Assembly: GCA_016744695.1 (NCBI GenBank)
Contig: JADGDV010000004.1
Span: forward strand, 172,782 to 236,781
Length of the DNA: 64,000 nt
Reading direction: 5' to 3'
Source of the DNA: Hahellaceae bacterium
Lineage (GTDB): Bacteria > Pseudomonadota > Gammaproteobacteria > Pseudomonadales > Oleiphilaceae
The notes below the pieces were generated by a model, which made no database searches, was not told where the DNA came from, and was given only the letters and a program-made list of their open reading frames with translations. Both the position numbers and the translations under genes were made by a program. How positions within the stretch are numbered: the first letter of the stretch is position 1; the number at the start of each line of letters is the position of its first letter. Shown here in pieces: positions 1-8,539 of the stretch.

Positions 1-1
1 G

Positions 2-580
2 AAATCAGGTTCAAGCCAGTTGTTACGTAATAACTTGCGTTTACACAGTAACTTATTTCACATCGGTATCATCTTTGTATTGATGGGACACTTTGTGGGC
101 TTGTTAACACCGCATGCGATTTACCATAACTTCATCTCAACCGAAAACAAGCAAATGCTTGCCATGGTTTCAGGTGGTCTTTTTGGTACTATTTGTTTAA
201 TTGGCCTAGTTGGCTTACTTAAGCGTCGTATGACTGATCCACGCATCCGTGCGACCAGCAGCACTTCAGACATTCTTGTTCTTTGGGTGCTGCTGATTCA
301 ATTGGTATTGGGTCTGTTAACTATCTTTGCTTCAACTCAGCACCTAGACGGATCAGTAATGGTTCTTTTAGGAACTTGGGCGCAAAGCATTGTTACATTC
401 CAGATTGTTGAAGCAGCGACAGCAATGGAAACCGTGGGTATTATTTACAAGCTTCACGTTTTCTTCGGTTTAACACTGTTGGTTATCTTCCCATTCACTC
501 GTTTGGTTCACATTATTAGTGTTCCAGTGTGGTATTTGGGTCGTAACTTCCAGATTGTTCGCCAAAAGAACCACAGCTAA
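2..580 (+). CDS. narI: Respiratory nitrate reductase gamma subunit (5' truncated by window edge)
   Basis: Membrane cytochrome b subunit of the NarGHI nitrate reductase; it oxidises quinol and passes electrons to the Fe-S subunit NarH. The reading frame is open from base 2, so the first roughly 30 residues lie outside the window; the TTG at position 20 is internal, because residues before it (KSGSSQ) match the family's loop before the second helix. Visible features are the NLFHIGI and GHFVGLLTPH segments and the later KLHVFFG and RLVHIIS segments, which carry the histidines that ligate the two b hemes, plus about four remaining membrane helices. It is the last gene of a narGHJI operon that continues upstream. 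Family assignment is firm. Confidence 0.95.
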   Translation, partial: KSGSSQLLRNNLRLHSNLFHIGIIFVLMGHFVGLLTPHAIYHNFISTENKQMLAMVSGGLFGTICLIGLVGLLKRRMTDPRIRATSSTSDILVLWVLLIQLVLGLLTIFASTQHLDGSVMVLLGTWAQSIVTFQIVEAATAMETVGIIYKLHVFFGLTLLVIFPFTRLVHIISVPVWYLGRNFQIVRQKNHS

Positions 581-590
581 TCTGATGTCT

Positions 591-655
591 GTCATTCCCG
601 CCACCCCAGGGTGCTCTCTATTGCAGAGCAATTCACCTTGCCACGCGGGAATGAC
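591..655. repeat. Dispersed palindromic repeat, copy A
   Basis: An 11-bp perfect inverted repeat (GTCATTCCCGC at 591-601, GCGGGAATGAC at 645-655) brackets a 43-bp centre. It lies between narI and the parvulin gene. A diverged copy with the same outer arms, the same 59-bp arm-to-arm length and an alignable centre (GGTGCT, ATTCACCT) sits at 17728-17786. It probably forms a hairpin in narI mRNA and may protect or terminate it, but there is no T-run right after the stem. Confidence 0.75.
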
Positions 656-764
656 AATTTTATTTATTTCATACTTTTTTAATAGGGTTTTGCCCCCATA
701 CATTTAGAATCTTATTAAAAAATCAGAATTTTATTAAAAACGTCTTTTCCCTTGAGGTAGCTAT

Positions 765-1601
765 ATGTCATCTTGTTCTTCTAATGTCCCACAAGCTGAA
801 GCAAAACCAACGATTGATGTACCACCGATTACTGTAAATGGTGTACTTATTGCCCCTGAAAAAGTGGGGCAGGAAGCTCAAAACCATCCATCAGAAAGCC
901 TTGATCAAGCCATCCAAAGAGCAGCAGAAGCACTGGTAATAAGAGAAGTTTTACTGCAAAAGACTAAGGAACTAGGCATTCTTGACCCTGCCCTTGATAC
1001 TATAACGGATGCAGTTGAAGAAGCGGCTATAACCAAGTTGCTTGAGCAAGAGATAGAAACACCTAAAGCGAATGATGAAGCATGTAAAATTTATTTTGAA
1101 GCCAATCAAGACAAGTTTCACACCCCTCACCTCGTTGAAGCGACTCACATTCTACTAGACTCTGCCCCTGATGATTTTGAACGACGTGACAGAAATAAAG
1201 TGTTGGCAGAAGAGCTTATTGAAATATTAAAAAGCAATCCGAATAAGTTCCCCGATTTAGCACAGCAGTATTCTGCCTGCCCTTCTAAGGAAGTTGCTGG
1301 TAGCCTAGGTCAAATAACCAAAGGCACGACCGTTCCGGAGTTCGAAAAGCGTCTATTTTCATTACCTGAAGGTCTTTGTGAAGAGCCTATTACGTCTCGC
1401 TACGGACATCATATTGTACGCATAGATCACTGTACAGAGTGTGAGCCGCTACCTTATGAAGCCGTACGCATAAAAATAGAAAATTACCTTAATCACCAAG
1501 TTTATACACGTGCCGTGAGTCAATATATCAAGATTCTTGTTGGTGAAGCAAAAATTGACGGCATCGACATGGGTGTTGAGTCAACACCCTTAGTTCAGTA
1601 A
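765..1601 (+). CDS. PpiC-type (parvulin) peptidyl-prolyl isomerase, nar-associated
   Basis: Predicted to catalyse cis-trans isomerisation of prolyl bonds. The 278-residue product has no signal peptide, so it should act in the cytoplasm. Residues about 1-110 are a helical SurA/NifM-like N-terminal region; the parvulin domain follows at about 117-225, with the motifs EATHILL, GSLGQITKG, VPEFEKRLFSL and SRYGHHIVRID. ATG at 765 follows a GAGG Shine-Dalgarno sequence. Parvulins of this kind commonly end nar operons, and a role in folding or maturing nitrate reductase is inferred from that position. The gene lies 184 bp after narI across a palindromic repeat. Confidence 0.88.
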   Translation: MSSCSSNVPQAEAKPTIDVPPITVNGVLIAPEKVGQEAQNHPSESLDQAIQRAAEALVIREVLLQKTKELGILDPALDTITDAVEEAAITKLLEQEIETPKANDEACKIYFEANQDKFHTPHLVEATHILLDSAPDDFERRDRNKVLAEELIEILKSNPNKFPDLAQQYSACPSKEVAGSLGQITKGTTVPEFEKRLFSLPEGLCEEPITSRYGHHIVRIDHCTECEPLPYEAVRIKIENYLNHQVYTRAVSQYIKILVGEAKIDGIDMGVESTPLVQ

Positions 1602-1630
1602 GCACTAATCATTACCTTGAGAATAATCAC

Positions 1631-2089
1631 ATGACAAAAAATAACACGCTTGAATATACTAACGAAACGCTCTACGACATTCTCGATAATGTTAAAACCA
1701 TTGCTTTAGTCGGCGCCAGCCCAAAGCCAGAAAGATCAAGCTATGAGGTGATGGAATTCTTGCAGCAACACGGTTACAGAATCATTCCTGTAAACCCCGT
1801 TATTGCAGGGCAAACTTTACTAGGCGAAACCGTTTACGCATCACTAAATGATATTCCCGATGCTTTTGACATGGTTGAAATCTTCAGAAATTCTGAAGCA
1901 GCAGGAGAGATCACTAAAGAAGCGCTTTCTCTCGAGCCAGAACGACAGCCTAAAGTCATCTGGATGCAGCTTGAAGTTATAAACCAGGAAGCAGCTACAT
2001 TAGCTGAATCCAAAGGCATAAAAGTCATTATGGATCGGTGCCCAAAACAGGTAACCGAAAAGCGATTAGTCGCAGAGACAAAGGAGTAA
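1631..2089 (+). CDS. CoA-binding domain protein (YccU-like)
   Basis: A 152-residue single-domain Rossmann protein of the CoA-binding family (the domain found in succinyl-CoA synthetase alpha). The nucleotide loop is TIALVGASPKPERSS at about residues 22-36, followed by the conserved GYRIIPVNP segment and a later VIMDRCPK segment with the family's conserved cysteine. No catalytic activity is established for the stand-alone proteins. It is 29 bp after the parvulin gene and its stop lies within the ribosome binding site region of the next gene, so the genes look co-transcribed. Confidence 0.9.
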   Translation: MTKNNTLEYTNETLYDILDNVKTIALVGASPKPERSSYEVMEFLQQHGYRIIPVNPVIAGQTLLGETVYASLNDIPDAFDMVEIFRNSEAAGEITKEALSLEPERQPKVIWMQLEVINQEAATLAESKGIKVIMDRCPKQVTEKRLVAETKE

Positions 2090-2094
2090 CGAAC

Positions 2095-2499
2095 ATTAAT
2101 ATTACATGCTACGACGACTTAATAACTGTCGCAAAACAACAACCAGAACCACAGCGTCTACTCTTTGTTTTTGCAAAAACAGAGCTTCCTGAAGATTGCA
2201 GCCAAGAAGAAATTAAACGCTTTAATGCGGGTGAAGGTGGTGCTATTACACCCGTTATGTGTGTTGATAAAGCCCTTGATGAGTTAAGTGATTTTAAAGC
2301 ACTTTTTAACGAATCTCAGCAAATGGGCGCTGAATGGCAGATGGTACTTGTTGCTGCCATGTCTGGCAGAGGCGGAATAATGCCAACACCTGAAGAAGCA
2401 GATCAACCATTACAAATGATGGTTGAATCCATTAAAGGTGGAACGATTGCCAGCTTTTTAGCGTTTGACCGTGAAGGTATTCCCGTTCACTTTGAGTAA
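2095..2499 (+). CDS. Small 'ribonucleotide reductase subunit alpha'-type protein, probable ATT start
   Basis: A small soluble protein of about 134 residues, of the family annotated in pseudomonads as ribonucleotide reductase subunit alpha; despite the name it lacks a reductase catalytic barrel and its function is unknown. Recognisable segments are PQRLLFVFAKTELP, FNAGEGGAITPVMCVDK and a GGTIASFLAFDREG tail. The only ATG in frame upstream (2038) would overlap the preceding gene by 52 bp. Family members, as I remember them, begin MNI-x-x-x-DDLL, which corresponds to ATT at 2095. A perfect AAGGAG lies at 2081-2086, eight bases before that ATT. I therefore place the start at ATT 2095; the longer form cannot be excluded. 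Confidence 0.7.
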   Translation: MNITCYDDLITVAKQQPEPQRLLFVFAKTELPEDCSQEEIKRFNAGEGGAITPVMCVDKALDELSDFKALFNESQQMGAEWQMVLVAAMSGRGGIMPTPEEADQPLQMMVESIKGGTIASFLAFDREGIPVHFE

Positions 2500-2528
2500 C
2501 AAGAACTGATAACAAATGGAATTTATCT

Positions 2529-2915
2529 GTGTCCAAAGCACCCCAAACCAATAAAGACTGGCTAAAAGAGATATCCGCAGCCCTTGAAGCGGCTTGGCTC
2601 GTCATTAAAGAAAATGAAGAAGAAGCGGAAGGCGAGAGTGATTTAAGCGAACGCCTTTTTGTGGCAGCCCCCGTGCTGGCAATGAAACATCGCAATATTG
2701 ATTTCAAAAAAAGAAATGATGTAGTCCCTTCTGTTTTTACCAGTATCTCAGCGATGCTTGAAGATCACCCTGAGTTAAAAATAAGAAGTAACCGTGTGTT
2801 TGTTCATGCTTATTTAGATACTCACCTTTATCTGAAGTTACTTAAAAAATCTAAGTGTGAAGGTATTCTGGATTACCTAGAAACAAAACAAATAATAGAA
2901 CCAAGAATGTCCTGA
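2529..2915 (+). CDS. Uncharacterised helical protein, 128 aa
   Basis: I do not recognise a family. The product is predicted soluble and mostly helical, acidic near residues 25-40 (KENEEEAEGESD), with no signal peptide or membrane segment. It starts with GTG 29 bp after the previous gene and reads as the last member of that gene run. Its pattern W-x2-E-I at the start, AAW at about residue 21 and AYLDTHLYLKLL near residue 94 resembles the pattern in the unrelated-looking gene at 20472-20843 (W-x2-E-A, AWMLLK, AYIDAHVGLGLL), so the two may be distant paralogues. That match is weak. Confidence 0.7.
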   Translation: MSKAPQTNKDWLKEISAALEAAWLVIKENEEEAEGESDLSERLFVAAPVLAMKHRNIDFKKRNDVVPSVFTSISAMLEDHPELKIRSNRVFVHAYLDTHLYLKLLKKSKCEGILDYLETKQIIEPRMS

Positions 2916-3149
2916 AAACAAGCACTACAAAGCACATAATGTGATAATAAGGTGCACTGCGCTCGGTTATAATCCAATGAGCTATATGTAACTCCCCCCC
3001 TCACCGACACTTACTGCCAAGCCCTCCTCACTGCATAAACATGGCGTTAATCTTGCTATGTTTTTATATTAAACGCTGGCTTAAGATGTTGGGTCGAGAC
3101 ATCATCGATTTGGTCAGATATAAAACGAGCCACAAAAAAGGCACTTATA

Positions 3150-5816
3150 ATGAAAAAAGCCATCCGTACAACTTGTGCATATTGTGGCGTTGGCTGTGGC
3201 ATTGAAGCAACGCTCATTGATGCCGATCAGCGATTAATATCGGTAGCGGGGGATAAAAATCACCCATCAAATCTTGGCAAACTCTGCTCAAAAGGCACGG
3301 CGCTAGCTGACACTCTCACCCTGAAAGAGCGCCTACTCGACCCAGAGGTGAATGGTGAAAAAATTAGTTGGGATGAAGCTCTCACGACCATTTCAGATAA
3401 ATTCAAAACCATCATTGCTGAGCATGGTCCAGACTCGGTCGCTTTTTACTTATCAGGCCAACTACTCACAGAAGACTACTACGTTGCCAATAAATTAATG
3501 AAAGGGTTCATCGGCTCCGCAAATGTCGATACTAATTCCCGGCTCTGTATGTCTTCACCGACAACCGCTCAAAAGCGCGCTTTTGGTGCTGATGCAGTAC
3601 CAGGTTGTTACGATGACCTTGAGCAAGCTGAATTAATTGTTCTCACCGGCAGCAATACCGCATGGTGTCACCCCATTGTTTACCAGCGCATTAAGCACGC
3701 AAAAGAAAATAACCCGAACATTAAAGTGGTTGTTATTGACCCCAGAAAAACCGACACCTGTGCCATTGCTGATCTTCATTTACCCATTCAGTCAGGTACC
3801 GATGCCTATCTATTTAATGGCTTGCTTGCCAATTTGGCACATCAGGGAACTCTGGATTTCAACTATTTGGAACAACATACCCAAGGCTTTGGCGATGCGA
3901 TAAAACAAGCCAAACTAACAACGGGAAGTATCCCGGAAGTAGCCGCCCAATGTAAACTCAGCGAAGCCGATGTTTCACTTTTTTATCAATGGTTTAGTCA
4001 AACAGAAAAAACGGTTACCGCTTATTCACAGGGCATTAATCAGTCAATATCCGGCACTGACAAAGTTAACGCAATCATCAACTGTCATTTAGCTACCGGC
4101 CGTATTGGCAAACCAGGCACCGGGCCATTTTCACTAACAGGCCAACCCAATGCAATGGGCGGGCGAGAAGTAGGCGGTCTAGCCAATCAACTGGCTGCCC
4201 ACATGGACTTTGATGATGACAGTATCGACCGTGTAAGCCGCTTCTGGAATAGCCCGAATATTGCCACAAAACCAGGGCAAAAAGCCGTTGATATGTTCAA
4301 TGAGATTGAACAAGGGAAGATTAAAGCCGTCTGGATTATAGCAACCAGCCCGGTAGATAGTCTGCCTAATGCTAACCATGTTAAAAAAGCACTCAAAAAA
4401 TGTGATTTTGTTGTTGTTTCAGACTGTACTCGCCACACAGACACAACCGAATATGCTGACATTAGTCTGCCAGCACTAGGATGGGGGGAAAAGGATGGAA
4501 CTGTGACCAACTCAGAGCGCCGTATCTCTCGCCAAAGAGCACTGCTTCCGGCCCCCGGAAACGCAAAAGCAGACTGGTGGATTATCACTCAGGTAGCACG
4601 TTATATGGGTTTTGAGGAGGCTTTCAGATTCGAGTCATCTCACGATATATTCCAAGAGCATGCACAACTATCCGCCTTCGAGAACACCAAAAACCAACGA
4701 TTCAGAAACTTCAACCTTGAAGCATTGGCTCACCTAAGTCACCAGCAATATGACAATCTTACCCCCGTACAATGGCCCATTACCCAAGAAAATCCAAACG
4801 GCACAGTCAGACTATTTCAAGACGGTAAGTTCTTTACACCAACAGGTAAGGCAAACATAGTATCAATTACCCCAAGGCCACCCGCCAACGCCACCAATAA
4901 ACACTACCCTCTTATTTTAAATACCGGCCGTATCCGTGACCAATGGCACACCATGAGCCGCACGTCCCTAGCACCACAATTAAACAACCACAAAGCAGAA
5001 CCTTTTATCGAAATTCACCCAAATGAAGCGCGACAGTTTGGTATTGAAGATGAAGCATTGGTGGTTATAGAAAGTGAATATGGCAAAATGATTGCCCGCT
5101 CAGAAATCACCGCATCACAGAAACCAGGGCATATATTTGTGCCTATGCACTGGACCGAACAGCTCAGCTCACAAGGCCGGGTCGGTGCGTTAGTTAACCC
5201 TGTTACCGACCCCCTTTCAGGGCAACCTGAGAGCAAGCATACGCCAGTCAAAATACGTCCTTACAAACCCTCTTGGTATGGCTTTTTATTGTCACGCAGG
5301 GAGTTAAAAATAGAAGGCATAGACTACGTTGTTAAAATTCGAGGCCAAAAATTCTTCCGCTACGAAATAGCGACTGAGACAATGATAGATGACCTGCCTA
5401 AGTGGGCTAGAGCACTACTATGTGACAATAAAAAAGAAGAATCCGAGTGGATGGAATATGCCGATATTAAACAACACAAATATAGAGGTGCTCGCTTTTT
5501 GGGTAACCACCTGGAAAGTAGCCTGTTTATCACGCAGAAGCTAGACCTACCTACACGAGGATGGCTAGCCGAGTTATTTAATAAACAGGAGATCGATCAC
5601 TCGGAGAGAATGGCGCTATTATCAGGAATGCCGCCTTCAGGGCAAGTAGATAGAGGAAAAATCATTTGCGCCTGCTATGGTGTCGGCGAAAATACGATTC
5701 GTCAGTCAATTAAAGAGAAAGGCTTATCAAGTGTTGCAGCCGTCGGAGAGTGCTTAAGTGCCGGTACAAATTGTGGTTCATGTATACCTGAAATAGAGAA
5801 AATACTAAAAGGTTAA
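3150..5816 (+). CDS. nasA: Assimilatory nitrate reductase catalytic subunit
   Basis: Molybdopterin enzyme (888 residues) reducing nitrate to nitrite in the cytoplasm for nitrogen assimilation. The N-terminal 4Fe-4S site is CAYCGVGC at residues 9-16 with the fourth cysteine in LGKLCSKG. The Mo-ligating cysteine is in SRLCMSS at about residue 132. The molybdopterin dinucleotide-binding domain runs from about 590 to 705 (ILNTGRIRDQWHTM, FVPMHW). The C-terminus carries a BFD-like 2Fe-2S domain (CACYGVGE ... GTNCGSC) typical of NasA that receives electrons from a separate reductase. ATG follows an AAAGG site. No nasB, nirBD or nitrate transporter gene lies next to it, so nitrite reduction must be encoded elsewhere. 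Confidence 0.95.
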   Translation: MKKAIRTTCAYCGVGCGIEATLIDADQRLISVAGDKNHPSNLGKLCSKGTALADTLTLKERLLDPEVNGEKISWDEALTTISDKFKTIIAEHGPDSVAFYLSGQLLTEDYYVANKLMKGFIGSANVDTNSRLCMSSPTTAQKRAFGADAVPGCYDDLEQAELIVLTGSNTAWCHPIVYQRIKHAKENNPNIKVVVIDPRKTDTCAIADLHLPIQSGTDAYLFNGLLANLAHQGTLDFNYLEQHTQGFGDAIKQAKLTTGSIPEVAAQCKLSEADVSLFYQWFSQTEKTVTAYSQGINQSISGTDKVNAIINCHLATGRIGKPGTGPFSLTGQPNAMGGREVGGLANQLAAHMDFDDDSIDRVSRFWNSPNIATKPGQKAVDMFNEIEQGKIKAVWIIATSPVDSLPNANHVKKALKKCDFVVVSDCTRHTDTTEYADISLPALGWGEKDGTVTNSERRISRQRALLPAPGNAKADWWIITQVARYMGFEEAFRFESSHDIFQEHAQLSAFENTKNQRFRNFNLEALAHLSHQQYDNLTPVQWPITQENPNGTVRLFQDGKFFTPTGKANIVSITPRPPANATNKHYPLILNTGRIRDQWHTMSRTSLAPQLNNHKAEPFIEIHPNEARQFGIEDEALVVIESEYGKMIARSEITASQKPGHIFVPMHWTEQLSSQGRVGALVNPVTDPLSGQPESKHTPVKIRPYKPSWYGFLLSRRELKIEGIDYVVKIRGQKFFRYEIATETMIDDLPKWARALLCDNKKEESEWMEYADIKQHKYRGARFLGNHLESSLFITQKLDLPTRGWLAELFNKQEIDHSERMALLSGMPPSGQVDRGKIICACYGVGENTIRQSIKEKGLSSVAAVGECLSAGTNCGSCIPEIEKILKG

Positions 5817-5847
5817 CCAAAGCCTTTTAAGTTGACTCAGATCCAAT

Positions 5848-5870
5848 GTTGACCTGATTATCAGGTCAAC
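5848..5870. other. Short perfect palindrome/hairpin after nasA
   Basis: GTTGACCTGA (5848-5857), a three-base loop TTA, and TCAGGTCAAC (5861-5870) form a 10-bp perfect stem between nasA and the next gene. There is no T-run, so it is not a standard intrinsic terminator; it may be an mRNA 3'-end stabiliser or an operator for the downstream gene. Confidence 0.5.
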
Positions 5871-5902
5871 AACAAGCATACAAGGTATACTTTAAAGACG
5901 AT

Positions 5903-6304
5903 TTGAGACAAACACTGAGAGAATTAATATTGGATAAGTCACTCTATTTTTACCGCGCAGCCATTTACAGTACAAAAAATCAGGAAGTTACCTTGGTTGA
6001 TCTTCAAAACCCAGAGGCCTCTCCGGCTCTTGAACCATGGTTAGGTATGGTTGTTTCGCTGGCAGATGGGCAGCATACGCTTGAAGAACTGTTCGCATAT
6101 ATTGCAGGGCAATATGGAAATAATAAGCCCGAAGGGTTTGATAAAACACTTGAATCAGTATTAGAGCGGCTGGTAGATACTGATGCTATTCGATACTCTG
6201 AAAAACCTGTTGAACTACCCTACTACCTAACTATTCCTTACGAACAACAAGACCTTGAGAAAACTAAGAAGCTAATGCTGGAAGATGGGCACTTGAAGCA
6301 TTAA
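5903..6304 (+). CDS. Small PqqD-like winged-helix protein (tentative)
   Basis: A 133-residue soluble protein. The central part (about 45-105), with the order W-L-G-M-V-V-S-L-A-D-G-Q-H-T-L-E-E-L followed by a helix and LERLVDTDAI, resembles the PqqD/winged-helix peptide chaperone fold found with radical SAM peptide-modifying enzymes. That is a pattern-level resemblance only, and no radical SAM gene is nearby. The start is uncertain: TTG at 5903 has only a weak ribosome binding site, and a second TTG lies at 5930. It follows nasA by 86 bp and converges on trxA across a strong terminator. Function unknown. Confidence 0.6.
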   Translation: MRQTLRELILDKSLYFYRAAIYSTKNQEVTLVDLQNPEASPALEPWLGMVVSLADGQHTLEELFAYIAGQYGNNKPEGFDKTLESVLERLVDTDAIRYSEKPVELPYYLTIPYEQQDLEKTKKLMLEDGHLKH

Positions 6305-6351
6305 AAACACAGTGCGCACGGCACACCCTGCAAAATAAAAACCTTAAAACG

Positions 6352-6382
6352 AAAAAAGCGAGCTATTGCAGCTCGCTTTTTT
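6352..6382. terminator. Bidirectional intrinsic terminator between convergent genes
   Basis: The stem GCGAGCT/AGCTCGC (6358-6364 and 6370-6376) has a five-base loop, six A before it and six T after it, so it can terminate both the plus-strand gene ending at 6304 and trxA on the minus strand. Confidence 0.92.
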
Positions 6383-6400
6383 AAATTCAAATCAACAGAA

Positions 6401-6727
6401 TTAGATATTACTATCTAAAAACGCCGTCAATTGAGACTTAGATAGTGCGCCAACCTTAGTTGCATCAACATTGCCGTTCTTAAACAGCATTAATGTTGGA
6501 ATACCACGAATATTGAATTTTGGTGGTGTTTGCTCATTTTCGTCAATATTCAACTTACAAATCTTAAGTCGTCCTTCGTACTCATCAGCAATTTCTTCCA
6601 GTACCGGTGCAATCATCTTGCATGGGCCACACCATTCAGCCCAATAATCAACCAATACAGCTGTATCAGCTTTTAAAACTTCTTCTTCAAAAGAAGCATC
6701 GGTTACATTAACAATTTTGTCGCTCAT
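6401..6727 (-). CDS. trxA: Thioredoxin 1
   Basis: Cytosolic disulfide reductase of 108 residues, the normal length. The active site WCGPC is at about residues 32-36 inside [15 protein letters not shown], and the cis-proline loop RGIPTLMLF is present. It reduces ribonucleotide reductase and other proteins and is itself reduced by thioredoxin reductase. It is divergent from ppx, as in Pseudomonas, but rho, which normally follows trxA there, is absent: a terminator and a convergent gene come next. Confidence 0.97.
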   Translation of the reverse strand: MSDKIVNVTDASFEEEVLKADTAVLVDYWAEWCGPCKMIAPVLEEIADEYEGRLKICKLNIDENEQTPPKFNIRGIPTLMLFKNGNVDATKVGALSKSQLTAFLDSNI

Positions 6728-6915
6728 TGTAGTTTCCTGATTTCGTTGCTATAAATAATGATAATAAGCACCATAACCCGCGCATACAAGCGCAGCACTC
6801 AAAGATATAAAAGACACAAAAATCATTAATTCTATATGTCATATCATCCATCTTTGGCTTATGATTAGCTAAGATGCTTTCTAATATATAGGTTAAACAG
6901 AGGATTTCAAGGCAC

Positions 6916-8442
6916 GTGACATTAATACAGCCTGATAACACCAATTCAACCAATCAAATTCCTGAAACACTGGCCGCGATAGACCTTGGCTCAAACAGCT
7001 TTCATATGGTGGTTGGACGCACAACTTACGGGGAGATTCGAACCTTAGACAAGCTGGGAGAAAAAGTTCAGCTAGCCGCGGGATTGGATAATAAAAATAA
7101 TTTATCTGAAGAAGCACAAGAACGAGCATTAGCTTGCTTGCAACGCTTTGCTCAGCGGCTCAGAGGCATCCCTCCTGAGGCTATTCAGGTTGTGGGCACC
7201 AATGCACTACGTATTGCCAAAAATGCCAGGGTGTTCACCCGTAAGGCCGAGGAAATACTTGGGGCTCCAGTCGAGATAATTGCTGGCCGTGAAGAAGCTC
7301 GCTTAGTTTACCTTGGTGTCGCTCACACTCAATCAGATGATGCTGGACGCAAATTGGTAATCGATATTGGTGGCGGCAGTACCGAGTTTATTATTGGGGA
7401 GCGCTTTGAAACGCAAGCGCTTGAAAGCCTACATATGGGCTGCGTATCTTTCCGAGAATGCTATTTCAGTAATGGAGAAATTACTGAAAAAAACATGCAG
7501 GAAGCCATCACTCACGCGTCTCGAGAGCTTCTAAATATTCAACATCGCTTTCAAACACTAGGCTGGCAAGCTAGCATAGGATCATCAGGTTCTATTAAAT
7601 CCATTGCTTTAGCCATTGAAACACTAGGTTTATCCAAAGACGGTATTACCGCTCAGTCACTCAGTCAGCTGAAAGCACACGTCATATCACTAGGCCACAT
7701 AGACCAACTACAAAACATAGGCATTAAAACCGACCGTTTAACTATTTTCCCTTCTGGCCTAGCTATTCTCTGTGCCTGCTTTGAAGTACTTTCAATCGAT
7801 ATAATGACCGTTGCAGATGGCGCTCTACGAGAAGGGTTGCTTTACGACATGATAGGTAGAATTAAGCATGAAGATGTTCGAGGCCGAACTATTTCAGCGT
7901 TTCAAGAACGCTATAGAGTGGATATTCCTCACTCACTGACCGTTGAACGGACGGCGATGTATGCCTTTCGGCAGGTACAGCATTTTTGGGGAATTAACGC
8001 TGAGTTTTTTGCTGACCTACTACGTTGGTCAAGCAGGTTACATGAAATAGGCTTGGCAATATCTCACACGCAATACCATAAGCATGGAGCCTACCTGATC
8101 AAGTACTCAGACCTTCCTGGGTTCTCACATCAATTACAACAAGCAATATCGACGGTAATTCGTAGCCATCGTAGAAAAATTAATACTGATATTTTTTCAA
8201 CCTACCCAAAAGAGCAAGCAAATAACCTTATGCGGCTTGCGATATTACTTAGGCTGTCTGTAACACTGAACCGTGGTCGATCTGGTACACAATCACCCTC
8301 CTTTAAAATTAATGCCGATAGCCATGCCTTGAGTATTGAGTTTGAACCCAACTGGCTAAAGCAGAACCCACTGACTCGGGCTGATTTAGAGAGTGAAGCC
8401 GAGCATTTAAAAGCGGTAGGGTATGCTCTGAGTATTTGTTAG
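6916..8442 (+). CDS. ppx: Exopolyphosphatase
   Basis: Hydrolyses terminal phosphates from long-chain polyphosphate; cytoplasmic or membrane-associated. The 508-residue protein has the Ppx/GppA actin-like domain (AAIDLGSNSFHMVVGR at about 20-35, the second phosphate loop VIDIGGGSTEFIIG at about 143-156, ADGALREGLLYDM near 300) and a C-terminal HD-like helical domain from about 315, with the SRLHEIG and SHRRK segments. The start is GTG at 6916, giving an N-terminus similar to other Ppx proteins. It is divergent from trxA with 188 bp between them. No ppk gene is present in the window. GppA is the alternative, but length and context favour Ppx. Confidence 0.93.
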   Translation: MTLIQPDNTNSTNQIPETLAAIDLGSNSFHMVVGRTTYGEIRTLDKLGEKVQLAAGLDNKNNLSEEAQERALACLQRFAQRLRGIPPEAIQVVGTNALRIAKNARVFTRKAEEILGAPVEIIAGREEARLVYLGVAHTQSDDAGRKLVIDIGGGSTEFIIGERFETQALESLHMGCVSFRECYFSNGEITEKNMQEAITHASRELLNIQHRFQTLGWQASIGSSGSIKSIALAIETLGLSKDGITAQSLSQLKAHVISLGHIDQLQNIGIKTDRLTIFPSGLAILCACFEVLSIDIMTVADGALREGLLYDMIGRIKHEDVRGRTISAFQERYRVDIPHSLTVERTAMYAFRQVQHFWGINAEFFADLLRWSSRLHEIGLAISHTQYHKHGAYLIKYSDLPGFSHQLQQAISTVIRSHRRKINTDIFSTYPKEQANNLMRLAILLRLSVTLNRGRSGTQSPSFKINADSHALSIEFEPNWLKQNPLTRADLESEAEHLKAVGYALSIC

Positions 8443-8539
8443 TTTATCAATACAAGTGCTCAAAGCCCAAGCAGACTGAATATTGTAAGGCTTAAATTTG
8501 GTACTTTACTGTCTTTAGTTCGTATTACTGGAACCTGTT

